In this document: piece after piece, positions 34,721 to 43,907 of the stretch | Layout: each line of letters opens with the position of its first letter | Numbering within the stretch: position 1 is the stretch's first letter | Translations under genes and position numbers: made by a program | DNA from: Paenibacillus oryzae | GTDB lineage: Bacteria > Bacillota > Bacilli > Paenibacillales > Paenibacillaceae | NCBI RefSeq assembly: GCF_001675045.1 | Contig: NZ_LYPA01000045.1 | Coordinates: forward strand, 1-64,000 | Direction of reading: 5' to 3' | Length of the DNA stretch: 64,000 nt | The notes under the pieces: model-generated | The model's database searches: none | Seen by the model: only the letters and a program-made list of their open reading frames with translations | What the model was told of the DNA's origin: nothing

Positions 34721-35665
34721 CTAGTTGGAGTCCTGCTGCTTCAGCCACCTCAAAATAGCTTGGTTTGTTTCCTCCGGCTTTTCTTGCTGAATCCAATGAC
34801 CGCAATCCAGATTAACCACCCGAGCATTAGGGACAAACTCTTTTAGCTTTTCAAATTTCGGAATCATATCCCTGTCGCCGTAGATCATGAGGGCTGGATG
34901 TTGGATGATTGGGTTAACACTTGCCAACAAGCGCCAATTGCGGTCAAGGTTCCTGTACCAATTAATGCTTCCCGTGAACCCCGATGCTTCAAAGGCGGAG
35001 ACAAAAACGGCCAGCTCGCTATCGCTCATCAAGGGTTCGCCCAGCGGAGCTTCTGCATTGGCAAGATTGATCATCATCATTCCCGGCTCTGGTTGTTTTA
35101 ATGGTTCGTTTTTTCGGTACAGGTTGCGAAGAAAACGAAACGTATTGTTATCCAATACGGTGTCCGCGACGCCTGGCTGCCGATTGAAGTGGACAAAATA
35201 GTAGTCGCCGCCAAGCAGCTCTTCCATAAGCTCAATCCATGGTTTTTCTCCGCGCTCCTGATAAGGCAAGCTTAGATTTATCACTTTGTTTACACGGTCT
35301 GGATGCAATAAAGTCAGCCCCCAAACGACCATTGCACCCCAATCATGGCCAACAAAGGTTGCATCTTTGTACCCGTAATAATCGAGAAGCGCGATAAGAT
35401 CGCCCGACAAATGTTCAATGTCATAGTCGGTTACTTCGGCCGGACGGGAGGAGTTGCCGTAACCCCGCTGGTTTGGAACGATAACATGGTAGCCGACTGC
35501 GGCAAGGGCGGCCATCTGATGGCGCCAAGAAAAGGCATGCTCTGGCCAGCCGTGACAAAGGACAATAGGTTTTCCGGCATTTTCCCGGCCTGCCTCAAAG
35601 ACTTCAAGCTGTACACCATTAACAGAAATAAGGACGGGCTTGGGAAACTCGATTGAATTCAGCAA
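34721..35665 (-). CDS. Epoxide-hydrolase-like alpha/beta hydrolase
   Basis: 314 residues. Oxyanion motif HGWPEHAFSW, nucleophile Asp108 (VGHDWGAMVVW), RGYGNSSRP, acid in YGDRDMIP and base His in DCGHWIQQEKPEE. The Asp nucleophile in place of Ser is diagnostic of the epoxide hydrolase/haloalkane dehalogenase group, and HGWP favours epoxide hydrolase. Cytosolic, single gene; convergent with the oxidoreductase. Between the two, a 14-codon reading frame with a good ribosome binding site (34680-34724) is not called. Confidence 0.9.
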   Translation of the reverse strand: MLNSIEFPKPVLISVNGVQLEVFEAGRENAGKPIVLCHGWPEHAFSWRHQMAALAAVGYHVIVPNQRGYGNSSRPAEVTDYDIEHLSGDLIALLDYYGYKDATFVGHDWGAMVVWGLTLLHPDRVNKVINLSLPYQERGEKPWIELMEELLGGDYYFVHFNRQPGVADTVLDNNTFRFLRNLYRKNEPLKQPEPGMMMINLANAEAPLGEPLMSDSELAVFVSAFEASGFTGSINWYRNLDRNWRLLASVNPIIQHPALMIYGDRDMIPKFEKLKEFVPNARVVNLDCGHWIQQEKPEETNQAILRWLKQQDSN

Positions 35666-35796
35666 TGTTTTTCCTCCTTAGCTTTTATACATGAAGTATA
35701 ACGGGCAATAGGCGACATCATATTGTCGCCTTTCTGAAATCATGTAGAAAAAAAGAGGCAATGCAGGATGCTGGACAAAGTGTAAGGCTTTGGGGC

Positions 35797-36360
35797 TCAT
35801 TTTTCCTTAATTAAAATCAATTTTGCACAGTTGAGCACATACTCGCTGTCGTAAAGTTTACTCTGGACGGATTTCTTCCAAACATCCTGATCTAATAAGC
35901 TGGGCAATTTAACCCCATACCAAGTCTCAACATCCGTTCGTGAAACGTGATAGGACATTCCCGTAAAATTAAAGTTTATCACTTCCAGGTTTTCGATTAG
36001 TGCAAAGGCAGCTGTTGCATTGTAAATTAACGCTTGTGCAACTTCATTTTCACCGAGACTGCCTACCGTTTCTTTGTAGTTTACATCAACAGCCAATTCA
36101 TCCGGGTACAGTTGAAAAGACATATCTACATGGTTTAACGGTAATGAATAAAACAGGTTGATAAAATTGGATGAATTGCCCATATAGTTGTTTTTGAAGC
36201 TTAATACATTATTAATATCATGGGTAAGCGGATTTTGCTGCTCCGCTTCATACTGCTTCTTTTTTTGTTCCATTTGCGGCAGGACAACACCTTGTATGAC
36301 TCCGAATAAAGCAACCCCGAATATAAGCAAAACGACAATTATTTTATTCCTGGCTTTCAT
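35797..36360 (-). CDS. Membrane-anchored protein of unknown function
   Basis: 187 residues from the ATG at 36360 (MKARNKIIVVLLIFG), about nine bases after GAGGTGA; an ATG at 36369 is too close. One N-terminal membrane helix (IIVVLLIFGVALFGVIQGVVL) followed by an extracytoplasmic domain with many Asn and aromatic residues. Family not recognised. Overlaps the preceding membrane protein gene by 17 bases and belongs to the PadR operon. Confidence 0.75.
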   Translation of the reverse strand: MKARNKIIVVLLIFGVALFGVIQGVVLPQMEQKKKQYEAEQQNPLTHDINNVLSFKNNYMGNSSNFINLFYSLPLNHVDMSFQLYPDELAVDVNYKETVGSLGENEVAQALIYNATAAFALIENLEVINFNFTGMSYHVSRTDVETWYGVKLPSLLDQDVWKKSVQSKLYDSEYVLNCAKLILIKEK

Positions 36361-37033
36361 ATTGCTCATTCACCTCATGTTTTTGAATTAGTTTCAAAGA
36401 AGTATTGAATAACAACGGAATGAGTATAGAAAGAACGGGTAGTGCATATTTAGTTGCTATTATGGCAAATTGGTATGGTCCCGTTATACTTATCGTCCTT
36501 GAAAACCATATATCGCTCCCGAATAGAATCGCGGTATTGCCAAGTACCGATACTAAAATAAACAAGCCCCAAATCAACCACGCCATTTTTCGATAACGCA
36601 GGACATTCTGAATGTTGAAAAAGGACGTTTTTTCCAAGTAGTGACTTTCCTTCTTTACATGTAAGGCCAGATATATAATCCCTATTGCAACAACAACTAT
36701 CAGCAATAGGAAGTTGAGAAGCATTCCAATTCCCATAACGCTAAGCGGCATGCTGATGATCCACGCAATCAAAACATACAACAAAGCTGCTTGCATTAAC
36801 TCAATCCGGAATTTGTTGATGTAGACCATTTTGTTCCCATCAATTAATATATCAACGCTATTGATGTTTTGGGTGGCTATTTGTACAGCTTGGGTATACT
36901 CCGTGCCATTGGCTGTGAGATCAGCAACTTTGGCTTCGAGATTACTTAGGATTTCATCTTTCAGCTCTCTTGTTTGTTTATTGTCTTTATGTCCCTTAAA
37001 TAATTGGTCCACATATATTTGTAAATGATTCAT
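36344..37033 (-). CDS. Membrane protein with permease-prefix-like N-terminus
   Basis: 229 residues, ATG behind GGAGGGACC, four-base overlap with the PadR gene. The first 60 residues (IYVDQLFKGHKDNKQTRELKDEILSNLEAKVADLTANG) look like the permease prefix domain 1 that often follows PadR regulators, then four to five membrane helices in the remaining part. Function unknown; such proteins are usually controlled by the PadR regulator encoded just upstream and may respond to envelope stress. Confidence 0.8.
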   Translation of the reverse strand: MNHLQIYVDQLFKGHKDNKQTRELKDEILSNLEAKVADLTANGTEYTQAVQIATQNINSVDILIDGNKMVYINKFRIELMQAALLYVLIAWIISMPLSVMGIGMLLNFLLLIVVVAIGIIYLALHVKKESHYLEKTSFFNIQNVLRYRKMAWLIWGLFILVSVLGNTAILFGSDIWFSRTISITGPYQFAIIATKYALPVLSILIPLLFNTSLKLIQKHEVNEQYESQE

Positions 37034-37380
37034 ACTGGTCCCTCCTGCCTATCAATTAACTGGTCGATTAGCATTTTAGCTATTCTCCAGCTTTCAGCAT
37101 TACGATGAAAGGCTTCAATGCCCGCGTCCGTAATCCTGTAGTATTTCCGTCTGCCGCCTTGGCTTTCATCGCCCCAATAGGACTGAATCAGTTTATTGGA
37201 TTCCAGCCTTTTTAAGCTTGTATATAAAGAGGGTTCCTTTAATTCGTATTTACCATTACTTTTTTTGAAAATGGTCTTAATGATTTCGTAGCCATAGTTA
37301 TCGCCATCCAGCAGAACACGAAGGATGACGGTGTCGATATTGCCGCGAATCAATTCGCTGCTTATTGTATTTTCGATCAT
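37030..37380 (-). CDS. PadR-family transcriptional regulator
   Basis: 116 residues from the ATG at 37380, eight bases after GGAG. N-terminal PadR winged HTH: LIRGNIDTVILRVLLDGDNYGYEIIKTI, KEPSLYTSLKRLESNKLIQSYWGDESQGGRRKYYRITDAG. A short C-terminal helix for dimerisation (PadR-s1 type). First gene of a three-gene operon with two membrane proteins; expected to repress its own operon. Confidence 0.93.
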   Translation of the reverse strand: MIENTISSELIRGNIDTVILRVLLDGDNYGYEIIKTIFKKSNGKYELKEPSLYTSLKRLESNKLIQSYWGDESQGGRRKYYRITDAGIEAFHRNAESWRIAKMLIDQLIDRQEGPV

Positions 37381-37604
37381 CACTTACTCTCCTTTCGCGA
37401 ACATCGTATCAAATATTACTATGTGTGTCAATGTACTATTTGACAAGTAACAAAAACAACAAAGCCCCCGTATGCTCCAACAACTTTGCTTTAGTTCTGT
37501 ATATGTTAAACTACTGATAAGGACATGCCCATCTACAATAGTGAATGCTCTAAAGCGGAATGCAGGCTTGGTATCCTGCCAAGCATAGTTAGAAAGGAGT
37601 CTCC

Positions 37605-38597
37605 ATGAATAGCTTCCTCAAACCAATCATGAAATCATTAATAGCACCGGCAATTCCAGGCGGAATCATCACCATATTTATTTTTTATCTGGATTATTTC
37701 CAATTCGCTCTTGTTGAAAAATTTCTGCTGTTTGCGGCTTTCGTCATTGCGCCTCTTGTCATTTCACTTTTAAGCCATGACGAAGGGAATAAGCTGCAAC
37801 GGATGGTTTTTGCTGCGATTAAGCTGTTCCAATTTCCCGCGGCGCTCCTTGCCTTGGCCTCTGTAGCCAGCAATAAGACGTGGGGGCTGGGCGACACCTA
37901 CATACCAGGGGTTCTCTCCCTTGGATGGCTGCTGTTCACTTTGCTGCTTTGCATCTATGGAGTAACCATTATAGTCATTCACAAGGGAAAAATAGCGGAA
38001 ATAGCCATTGGCGCGGGGCTCGTGTATTTTTTTATCGGGGGCGCTTGGTTCACCTTATATCAATATCAAGTTAACCTCTTCCAAGCTAATCCTGCGACGC
38101 ATGCATTAAGCTCGGTTCACTTTCATTTTTCATCTGCCATCGTTCCCCTTTTTATTGGCATGCTGGGACGGATTATGGCCAAAAAAAGCTGGTATCCCTG
38201 GGTCGTTGCCATCGACATTATCGGGCCCATACTGATCGCTATCGGTATGATATTCTCCAAGCCAATTGAGTACATTGGAGTCACTTTGTTTGCCTGCAAC
38301 ATTGTGATTTACACTAGCTATCTGCTTACTTACTTGAGGAAAAACCCTTTGCACAAAAAAGCAGCCTTCTTTCTAGTTCTTTCTTGTCTGGCCTTCTACA
38401 CGGTTGTTGTCCTTTCTATTTTCTATCCTTTGCTGAAAAAAACACTTTCCTTAACCATCCTTGATTTTATCCCGGTTTACGGAACACTGCATGCGTTTGG
38501 CTTTGTTTTATGTGGACTAATCGGGTGGGTGTATATAGCAGACTCTATTAAGAAAAACCGCTTGCCTTCAGGTTCAGTCAGGGAACCGATTGCATAG
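37605..38597 (+). CDS. YndJ-like multi-pass membrane protein
   Basis: 330 residues, ATG behind AAAGGAG. About nine hydrophobic helices. The block SVHFHFSSAIVPLFIGMLGR, with paired histidines in a membrane helix, is characteristic of YndJ-like proteins of Bacilli. Cytoplasmic membrane. Function unknown. Monocistronic and divergent from the PadR operon (about 220 bases between). Confidence 0.7.
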   Translation: MNSFLKPIMKSLIAPAIPGGIITIFIFYLDYFQFALVEKFLLFAAFVIAPLVISLLSHDEGNKLQRMVFAAIKLFQFPAALLALASVASNKTWGLGDTYIPGVLSLGWLLFTLLLCIYGVTIIVIHKGKIAEIAIGAGLVYFFIGGAWFTLYQYQVNLFQANPATHALSSVHFHFSSAIVPLFIGMLGRIMAKKSWYPWVVAIDIIGPILIAIGMIFSKPIEYIGVTLFACNIVIYTSYLLTYLRKNPLHKKAAFFLVLSCLAFYTVVVLSIFYPLLKKTLSLTILDFIPVYGTLHAFGFVLCGLIGWVYIADSIKKNRLPSGSVREPIA

Positions 38598-38729
38598 TTC
38601 TTTTGATCACTCCCATGATATCTATTTTTTAGTATAATAGCTAAATACAGCAATAAAACCAAAATGAGCCTGCCTTCAGCTTGCAAGGATTGTAACAACC
38701 TTTTTAAGGCGGGAAGAAGGAGAGTTGTT

Positions 38730-40754
38730 ATGGAATATCATGTATCCGTACATGGGAATGATCATCAAAAAGGAACAGCAGATCAGCCTCTACGTACAAT
38801 ATCGCGCGCTGCGGCTTATGCCATGGCTGGTGATACGGTTATCGTTCATGCCGGAGTATACAGGGAATGGGTTAACCCGGCTAATGGAGGAACAGCGGAG
38901 CATAGAATCATTTATCGATCCGCAGGAGACGGAGAAGTTGTCATTACGGGTGCTGAACGAATTACCGACTGGAGGTCTGAAGGGGGTCAGGTCTGGAGCA
39001 CAGAAGTCCCCAATTCCATTTTTTCCGTTCGTAATCCCTTTGAAGTAGAGATAAGTGGAGACTGGTTGTTTGACGGCCCCTTCCCGGTTCATCTCGGCGA
39101 TGTATATTTGGATGGCAAATCATTGTATGAAGCCGCTAGCGTTGAAAGCGTTCACAAGCCCGAGGTTTGGCCCGAAGCCAAATATCCCAAGGACTCGCTG
39201 TTAAAATGGTATGCCGAGGTTGGTTCTACCACAACAAAAATTTGGGCTAATTTTGGCGGAAAAGACCCTCGTAACGAAAATGTAGAAATTAATGTCCGCC
39301 CCCATTGCTTCTGGCCTGAAAAACCAGGCTTGAACTATATAACGGTAAGCGGCTTCACCCTTCGTCAAGCCTCTCCTCAATGGGCGCCGCCTACAGATTA
39401 CCAGGAAGGGTTGATCGGACCTCACTGGAGCAAGGGCTGGATTATTGAAAACAATATCATCAGTGAATCCAAAAACGTTGGCATCAGCCTGGGTACGGAA
39501 ATCGGTACAGGTCACATCCATTCGTTGGAGAAGCGTAGTAAAGGCGGGACTCAACGCGAGCAGGAGGTTATTTTGCGGGCATTACGCTCCGGCTGGCATA
39601 AGGATACCGTCGGCAGTCACATTGTTCGAGGCAATGTGATTCATGACTGCGAGCAAGCAGGGATTGTCGGTCATATGGGAGCTGCTTTCAGCCGCATTTA
39701 TCAGAACCGCATTTTCAACATTCACCATAAACGGCTCAGACATGGCGCCGAGGTAGCGGGGATTAAGCTGCATGCTTCTCTGGATACGCAAATTAATGAA
39801 AATGTAATCTATAGCTGTTACCGTGCCCTTTGGCTTGACTGGCAGGCACAGGGCACCCGCATCAGCCGCAATGCCTTTTTGGACAACCTTTCTGAAGACC
39901 TCTTTGTTGAGGTTTGCCATGGTCCCTATATGGTGGATCATAACTTGTTCCTCTCTCCGATGAACTTCAGAAATATGTCGCAGGGCGGGGCATTTGCCCA
40001 TAATTTGTTTGCAGGCCGATTTGTCGTTCGTTCCGAGATCACCCGCATTACGCCGTATCACTTCCCTCACGAGACAGCAATGGCGGGATACTCCAATATC
40101 ACTGGAGGCGACGACAGATACTACAACAATATCTTTTTGGGTGATCATGACGACAATAAGAAGCCTGTTCCAATTACCTTTTTTGAGCATCTTCCCCTTA
40201 AACCAAGAGAAGCGGTTGGAGAGGACGGGAAAACGGTCATGGATGGTGTTCCGGACAATTCCATTTGCTATCTGCATCCTGTGGGACTGGGCGGCTACGA
40301 TAAACATCCTGATGTAAAGGATAAGAAATGGTGGGAATACACCAAAGAGGAGATTGCCCAGCTCGGCGATGCCGCGAAGGATTTCTTCATAGGAAATGCC
40401 GTTCTTCCGGTGGCTATGGGCGGGAATTTGTTTCTTAACAACGCGGTTCCAGGCAGTCATGAAGCCAATGCGAAGAGCTATGTGCAGAAGGGCATAAAAG
40501 TGGAGCTTAATGCTGCGCAAGGTAGTGTGAAGATTCAGGTCAATGAGCCGGAATTGCTTCAGGGAGCCTCTGCAATGCTGGTTACCACTGATCTGCTTGG
40601 AAAAACGTATCACGCCGATATGAAGTTTGAGGAGCCGGACAGCACGCCGTACCGTTTTGACTCCGACTTTTTCGGAACAAAAAGACCCGATGCCAATGTC
40701 ACACCTGGTCCTTTTGAATTAACCGGAAATGGTACTGCTGCATTTGAAATTTAG
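38730..40754 (+). CDS. GH120 beta-xylosidase
   Basis: 674 residues from the ATG at 38730 (MEYHVSVHGNDHQKGTADQP), behind GAAGGAGAG; the longer frame to 38664 has no such site. Right-handed parallel beta-helix with the GH120 signature segments MAGDTVIVHAGVYREWV, WAPPTDYQEGLIGPHWSKGW and the catalytic pair: Asp370 (ALWLDWQAQGTR, nucleophile) and Glu394 (LFVEVCHGPYMVDHN, acid/base), aligned with the Thermoanaerobacterium XylC pair. No signal peptide, so it acts on imported xylo-oligosaccharides. No transporter or regulator adjoins it; it likely works with the 19-33 kb locus. Confidence 0.92.
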   Translation: MEYHVSVHGNDHQKGTADQPLRTISRAAAYAMAGDTVIVHAGVYREWVNPANGGTAEHRIIYRSAGDGEVVITGAERITDWRSEGGQVWSTEVPNSIFSVRNPFEVEISGDWLFDGPFPVHLGDVYLDGKSLYEAASVESVHKPEVWPEAKYPKDSLLKWYAEVGSTTTKIWANFGGKDPRNENVEINVRPHCFWPEKPGLNYITVSGFTLRQASPQWAPPTDYQEGLIGPHWSKGWIIENNIISESKNVGISLGTEIGTGHIHSLEKRSKGGTQREQEVILRALRSGWHKDTVGSHIVRGNVIHDCEQAGIVGHMGAAFSRIYQNRIFNIHHKRLRHGAEVAGIKLHASLDTQINENVIYSCYRALWLDWQAQGTRISRNAFLDNLSEDLFVEVCHGPYMVDHNLFLSPMNFRNMSQGGAFAHNLFAGRFVVRSEITRITPYHFPHETAMAGYSNITGGDDRYYNNIFLGDHDDNKKPVPITFFEHLPLKPREAVGEDGKTVMDGVPDNSICYLHPVGLGGYDKHPDVKDKKWWEYTKEEIAQLGDAAKDFFIGNAVLPVAMGGNLFLNNAVPGSHEANAKSYVQKGIKVELNAAQGSVKIQVNEPELLQGASAMLVTTDLLGKTYHADMKFEEPDSTPYRFDSDFFGTKRPDANVTPGPFELTGNGTAAFEI

Positions 40755-40765
40755 TTTAATTGTGA

Positions 40766-40799
40766 GGGTCCAATCCTTTTAGGTGATTGGGTCCTTTTT
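40766..40799 (+). terminator. Intrinsic terminator after the GH120 gene
   Basis: 10-bp stem with two G-T pairs (40766-40775 with 40785-40794), loop of nine, then TTTTT. Confidence 0.8.
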
Positions 40800-40892
40800 G
40801 TGCGTAAAAACCGTAAAGCCTCTACTCAACTTCCCATTCACTCCAACCAGGAGCGATAAAATCTCTGCTTCTATAGAAGCTATAGGCTTTAC

Positions 40893-41525
40893 TTATTGAG
40901 ATGCTTGGTTAAGGGCATTTATAAATACCTCTGTTGGTTGTGCGCCGGATATCGCATACTTTCTGTCGATCACAAAGAAAGGTGCTCCTTTAATCCCTAA
41001 TTGCTTTGCTGCAGCTTCATCTGAACGCACTTCGTTAGCATATTGGGATGGATCCTGGAGAACTGCCATTGACTCGTCCCTGTTCATTCCAACCGATTCA
41101 GCAATATCTGCTAAAGTTTCATGATCGCTAATTAGCTTGGCGTCCGTGTAATAAGAATAGAACAGCTTCTCTGCTAATTCCTTATCTTTACCAACAGATT
41201 TGGCAAATTGGGTTAAACGATGAGCATCAAACGTATTGGTGGGCTTCATTTGGTCGAAATTATACACTAGACCCATCTTAGCCGCTTGTTGTCCAAGCTC
41301 AGCATTTGCTTTTTTCGCTTGCTCGATACTCAAACCATGTTTCTCAGAGAGCATTTGATGCATATTTTTACCTTCGTATAGGGATGCATGCGGATTAAGT
41401 TCAAAGCTTTTATATTCAATAACCACTTCATTCTGTGGAGCGAATTGCTCCAATGCAGACTCTAATCGTCGTTTACCAATATAACAAAATGGACAAACAT
41501 AATCCGACCATATCTCGATTTTCAT
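40893..41525 (-). CDS. DsbA-family thiol oxidoreductase (FrnE-like)
   Basis: 210 residues, ATG behind GAAGGAG. Thioredoxin fold with active site CPFC (C11, C14: EIWSDYVCPFCYIGKRR), no signal peptide, and conserved late segments GIKGAPFFVIDRKYAISGAQ and F-I-ALNQA. FrnE-like DsbA proteins act in the cytosol in redox stress or in polyketide and disulfide chemistry. Last gene of the three-gene operon facing the TetR regulator, 17 bases after the previous stop. Confidence 0.9.
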   Translation of the reverse strand: MKIEIWSDYVCPFCYIGKRRLESALEQFAPQNEVVIEYKSFELNPHASLYEGKNMHQMLSEKHGLSIEQAKKANAELGQQAAKMGLVYNFDQMKPTNTFDAHRLTQFAKSVGKDKELAEKLFYSYYTDAKLISDHETLADIAESVGMNRDESMAVLQDPSQYANEVRSDEAAAKQLGIKGAPFFVIDRKYAISGAQPTEVFINALNQASQ

Positions 41526-41542
41526 TTTGAATGCTCCTTCAC

Positions 41543-42187
41543 TTAACTATTAAAAATAATGGGCATTTTCCTGATTAATTGGTTGTCACGAGCGGCAGAG
41601 TACATCAATTTAGCAACATTTTCTCTTGAAACACCGAATTTAGCCGGTTTATCACCGAATGAATAATCATAAGATTGTCCTTTGTGCTTAACATTGGGAT
41701 TAATAATTCGAACGACTGTCCAATCCAGATTCGATTCCTTAATTATGCCTTCCATTTTCTTCATTTCTGTATAACCGTTTGGAAGGAAAGCTTTGGCTAA
41801 TATACCTGGAAGTATCGTGGACATGTTTTTCTTATCGTCATCTGATTGCAAAGCTGGTGTGGCGAGTGTAATTAGTCTCTTTTTGTCAAGCTTCCCCATA
41901 GCCCTAATAATCAGTTCGTGTCCGTCAGCAATCGGTGTGCCTTTAAGCTTTCTTGACATATTGGATGCTGGTCCCAATGTGCTGATTACTACATCTGATT
42001 CAGCAACGGCCTTCTCAATGGTTGAAGCATTCGAAAGTTCCCCTTGTACAAGGCTCAAATGTGGATGTTTGAGGCTGATTTTTTTGGGGTTTCTAACGTA
42101 TGCCGTAACGAAATCTCCGTTATCTAGAGCTAATTGTGTTAGAAGCTGTCCAATTGCACCGCTTGCACCAAAAATGGTGATATTCAT
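41543..42187 (-). CDS. NAD(P)-binding NmrA/SDR-a-like oxidoreductase
   Basis: 214 residues from the ATG at 42187 (MNITIFGASGAIGQLL); a GTG at 42211 has no ribosome binding site. Rossmann loop GASGAIG, no YxxxK catalytic pair, SDVVISTLGPAS segment: the NAD(P)H-binding group (PF13460) of atypical SDRs, often flavin reductase or redox sensor proteins. Middle gene of the operon; 39 bases after the upstream SDR. Confidence 0.87.
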   Translation of the reverse strand: MNITIFGASGAIGQLLTQLALDNGDFVTAYVRNPKKISLKHPHLSLVQGELSNASTIEKAVAESDVVISTLGPASNMSRKLKGTPIADGHELIIRAMGKLDKKRLITLATPALQSDDDKKNMSTILPGILAKAFLPNGYTEMKKMEGIIKESNLDWTVVRIINPNVKHKGQSYDYSFGDKPAKFGVSRENVAKLMYSAARDNQLIRKMPIIFNS

Positions 42188-42226
42188 ATTTTTCTCTTGT
42201 ATCTCCTTCACAATAAATTATTCAAA

Positions 42227-42886
42227 TCAGACTCTATCTTCAGTTATAAACTCTTCTACTCTGTCTCTTTTGGTGTACATGTCGTACCAAATATCAGCGA
42301 TTTTATCCTGAACTCCTGAATTCGGCTGCATCCAAATTCCGATCGAAAGGTGACCCGCATAAATACCTTTGTCAGCTAATTCGCTGTTCAAATTAAAAAT
42401 GTAATTACGAAGTCCTGAAATTGCAATTCCGACATTACCCATCATCGGTACTGGGTGGACTGAGGCGCCTCCAGTTGTAAATAACAGAGCGCCGCTTTGC
42501 TTATCCAACATATCCGGAAGTACTTGTTTAACACTCGATAAAGCACCTAAAACATTATATTGAAATTGGTATAACGCATTTTCTTCAGTTACATCTAATG
42601 TTGGCGCTACTGAGTCAAAGCTCGGCGTTGGACTGTACTCAAGAACATCAATAAATCCGTACTTCTCTTTAACAGCAGCAAATGCCTTCTCAATTTGTTC
42701 TTTGTTTAATATGTCCGCTTGAAATGAAGCGGCTTCGATTCCCAGTTGTTCTAATTCAATAACCAGTTGGTTCAATTTTTCTTCATTTCGTGCAATAAGC
42801 GCTACGCGAAAGCCATTTTGTCCGAATTTCCTTGCAATGGACATCCCTAATCCTGCTCCTGCTCCAACAATCGCTATCGTTTTCAT
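42227..42886 (-). CDS. SDR-family protein lacking the catalytic Tyr-Lys
   Basis: 219 residues. Cofactor loop IVGAGAGLGMSIA, ADILNKEQIEKAF, and a TTGGASVHP segment where the Ser-loop should be. The YxxxK motif is missing: the corresponding region reads MMGNVGIAISGLRN. Either a different mechanism or a loss of catalysis. First gene of the TetR-facing operon. Confidence 0.8.
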   Translation of the reverse strand: MKTIAIVGAGAGLGMSIARKFGQNGFRVALIARNEEKLNQLVIELEQLGIEAASFQADILNKEQIEKAFAAVKEKYGFIDVLEYSPTPSFDSVAPTLDVTEENALYQFQYNVLGALSSVKQVLPDMLDKQSGALLFTTGGASVHPVPMMGNVGIAISGLRNYIFNLNSELADKGIYAGHLSIGIWMQPNSGVQDKIADIWYDMYTKRDRVEEFITEDRV

Positions 42887-42923
42887 CTAAAATCTCTCCT
42901 TTAGTTAGAGTTAATTATCAATC

Positions 42924-42958
42924 AGATAAATAATGGTCATTGTGTTGTATATTTATCT
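42924..42958. promoter_or_regulatory. Inverted repeat in the TetR/oxidoreductase gap
   Basis: AGATAAATA (42924-42932) and TATTTATCT (42950-42958), perfect 9-bp arms separated by 17 bases, 38-72 bases upstream of the SDR start and 126 or more before the TetR start. Candidate TetR operator pair. Confidence 0.45.
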
Positions 42959-43083
42959 TTTGTTCATTATAATTAATGAAAGGTCGGCATTCAATGTTTA
43001 ATAATTGTGGTTTTGAGAGATAAAATACAGTTTAAGCTCAAATGTCGTATATGTAGCAAAAAAATATAAGGGAATGAGCCATT

Positions 43084-43677
43084 ATGAACAAAAAAACCGA
43101 TTTGCGCATCCTTCGCTCCAAACATTCGATAAAAAAGGCATTTATACAACTTCTTAATGAAAAGGGATATGAAGGGATTACGATCCAAGATATTGCCGAC
43201 AAAGCGATGATTAACCGGAATACTTTTTACCTTCATTATCAGAATAAGCCCGATTTGTTAAACGTAACTATGGACGAATTATTAGAAGAACTAAAGAGTA
43301 CACTCACGCTTTGTTCGAGCAGCAAATCTCCTATAAGTGGATCTATGCTTGAACAACTAATGCAAACCATACTGGAGAAAATTAAGGGCAATATTCCCTT
43401 TTACCAAGCATTGTTACTTGATGAGAATAGAATTTATGGTTTTCAATCAAAAATGGAGGACATTATAAAAAATACAGTGGACGATGGCTTGGATGATATT
43501 CACCTGAAGATTTCAAAGGAATTATTACTTCAATATATCGCCTCTACTTTTATGGGCATTGTAATTTGGTGGGTTAAAAATGATTTTTCTTATACGCCAA
43601 AGGAACTCGCTTCTCAATTTGGAAAAATTCTAACTCATGGACACTTAAAAGCCGCAGGCATTGTCATCAATGATTAA
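43084..43677 (+). CDS. TetR/AcrR-family transcriptional regulator
   Basis: 197 residues. N-terminal TetR HTH: SIKKAFIQLLNEKGYEGITIQDIADKAMINRNTFYLHYQNKPDLL. The C-terminal ligand domain resembles TetR_C_8-type proteins (LLQYIASTFMGIVIWWVKNDFSYTPKELASQFGKIL). Divergent from the three-gene oxidoreductase operon, which it most likely represses. Inducer unknown. Confidence 0.9.
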   Translation: MNKKTDLRILRSKHSIKKAFIQLLNEKGYEGITIQDIADKAMINRNTFYLHYQNKPDLLNVTMDELLEELKSTLTLCSSSKSPISGSMLEQLMQTILEKIKGNIPFYQALLLDENRIYGFQSKMEDIIKNTVDDGLDDIHLKISKELLLQYIASTFMGIVIWWVKNDFSYTPKELASQFGKILTHGHLKAAGIVIND

Positions 43678-43907
43678 AGCGATAAAATCCTACTTTTTCC
43701 AAATCCATGGGAGTTCCCACAAACTAGCCGTTACTTTCCATCAAGGAAAATAGATTGATTTGTACATCTTTATAAATTTGGTGAATGTGATTTCAAGCTA
43801 ACCCATCGGCTTTAATGAAGTAGTTAAGCCAGGTTCGTGTTATAATGGTGTTTACCTGATAAACATTCATCATTTGCCGAGATGGCGATGATTAAGGAGA
43901 TTGAACT

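Noticed and set aside
34680-34724. 14-codon ORF with a good ribosome binding site after the oxidoreductase
   Set aside because: Too short and ends inside the convergent hydrolase gene; perhaps a remnant of a truncated gene, but cannot be supported.
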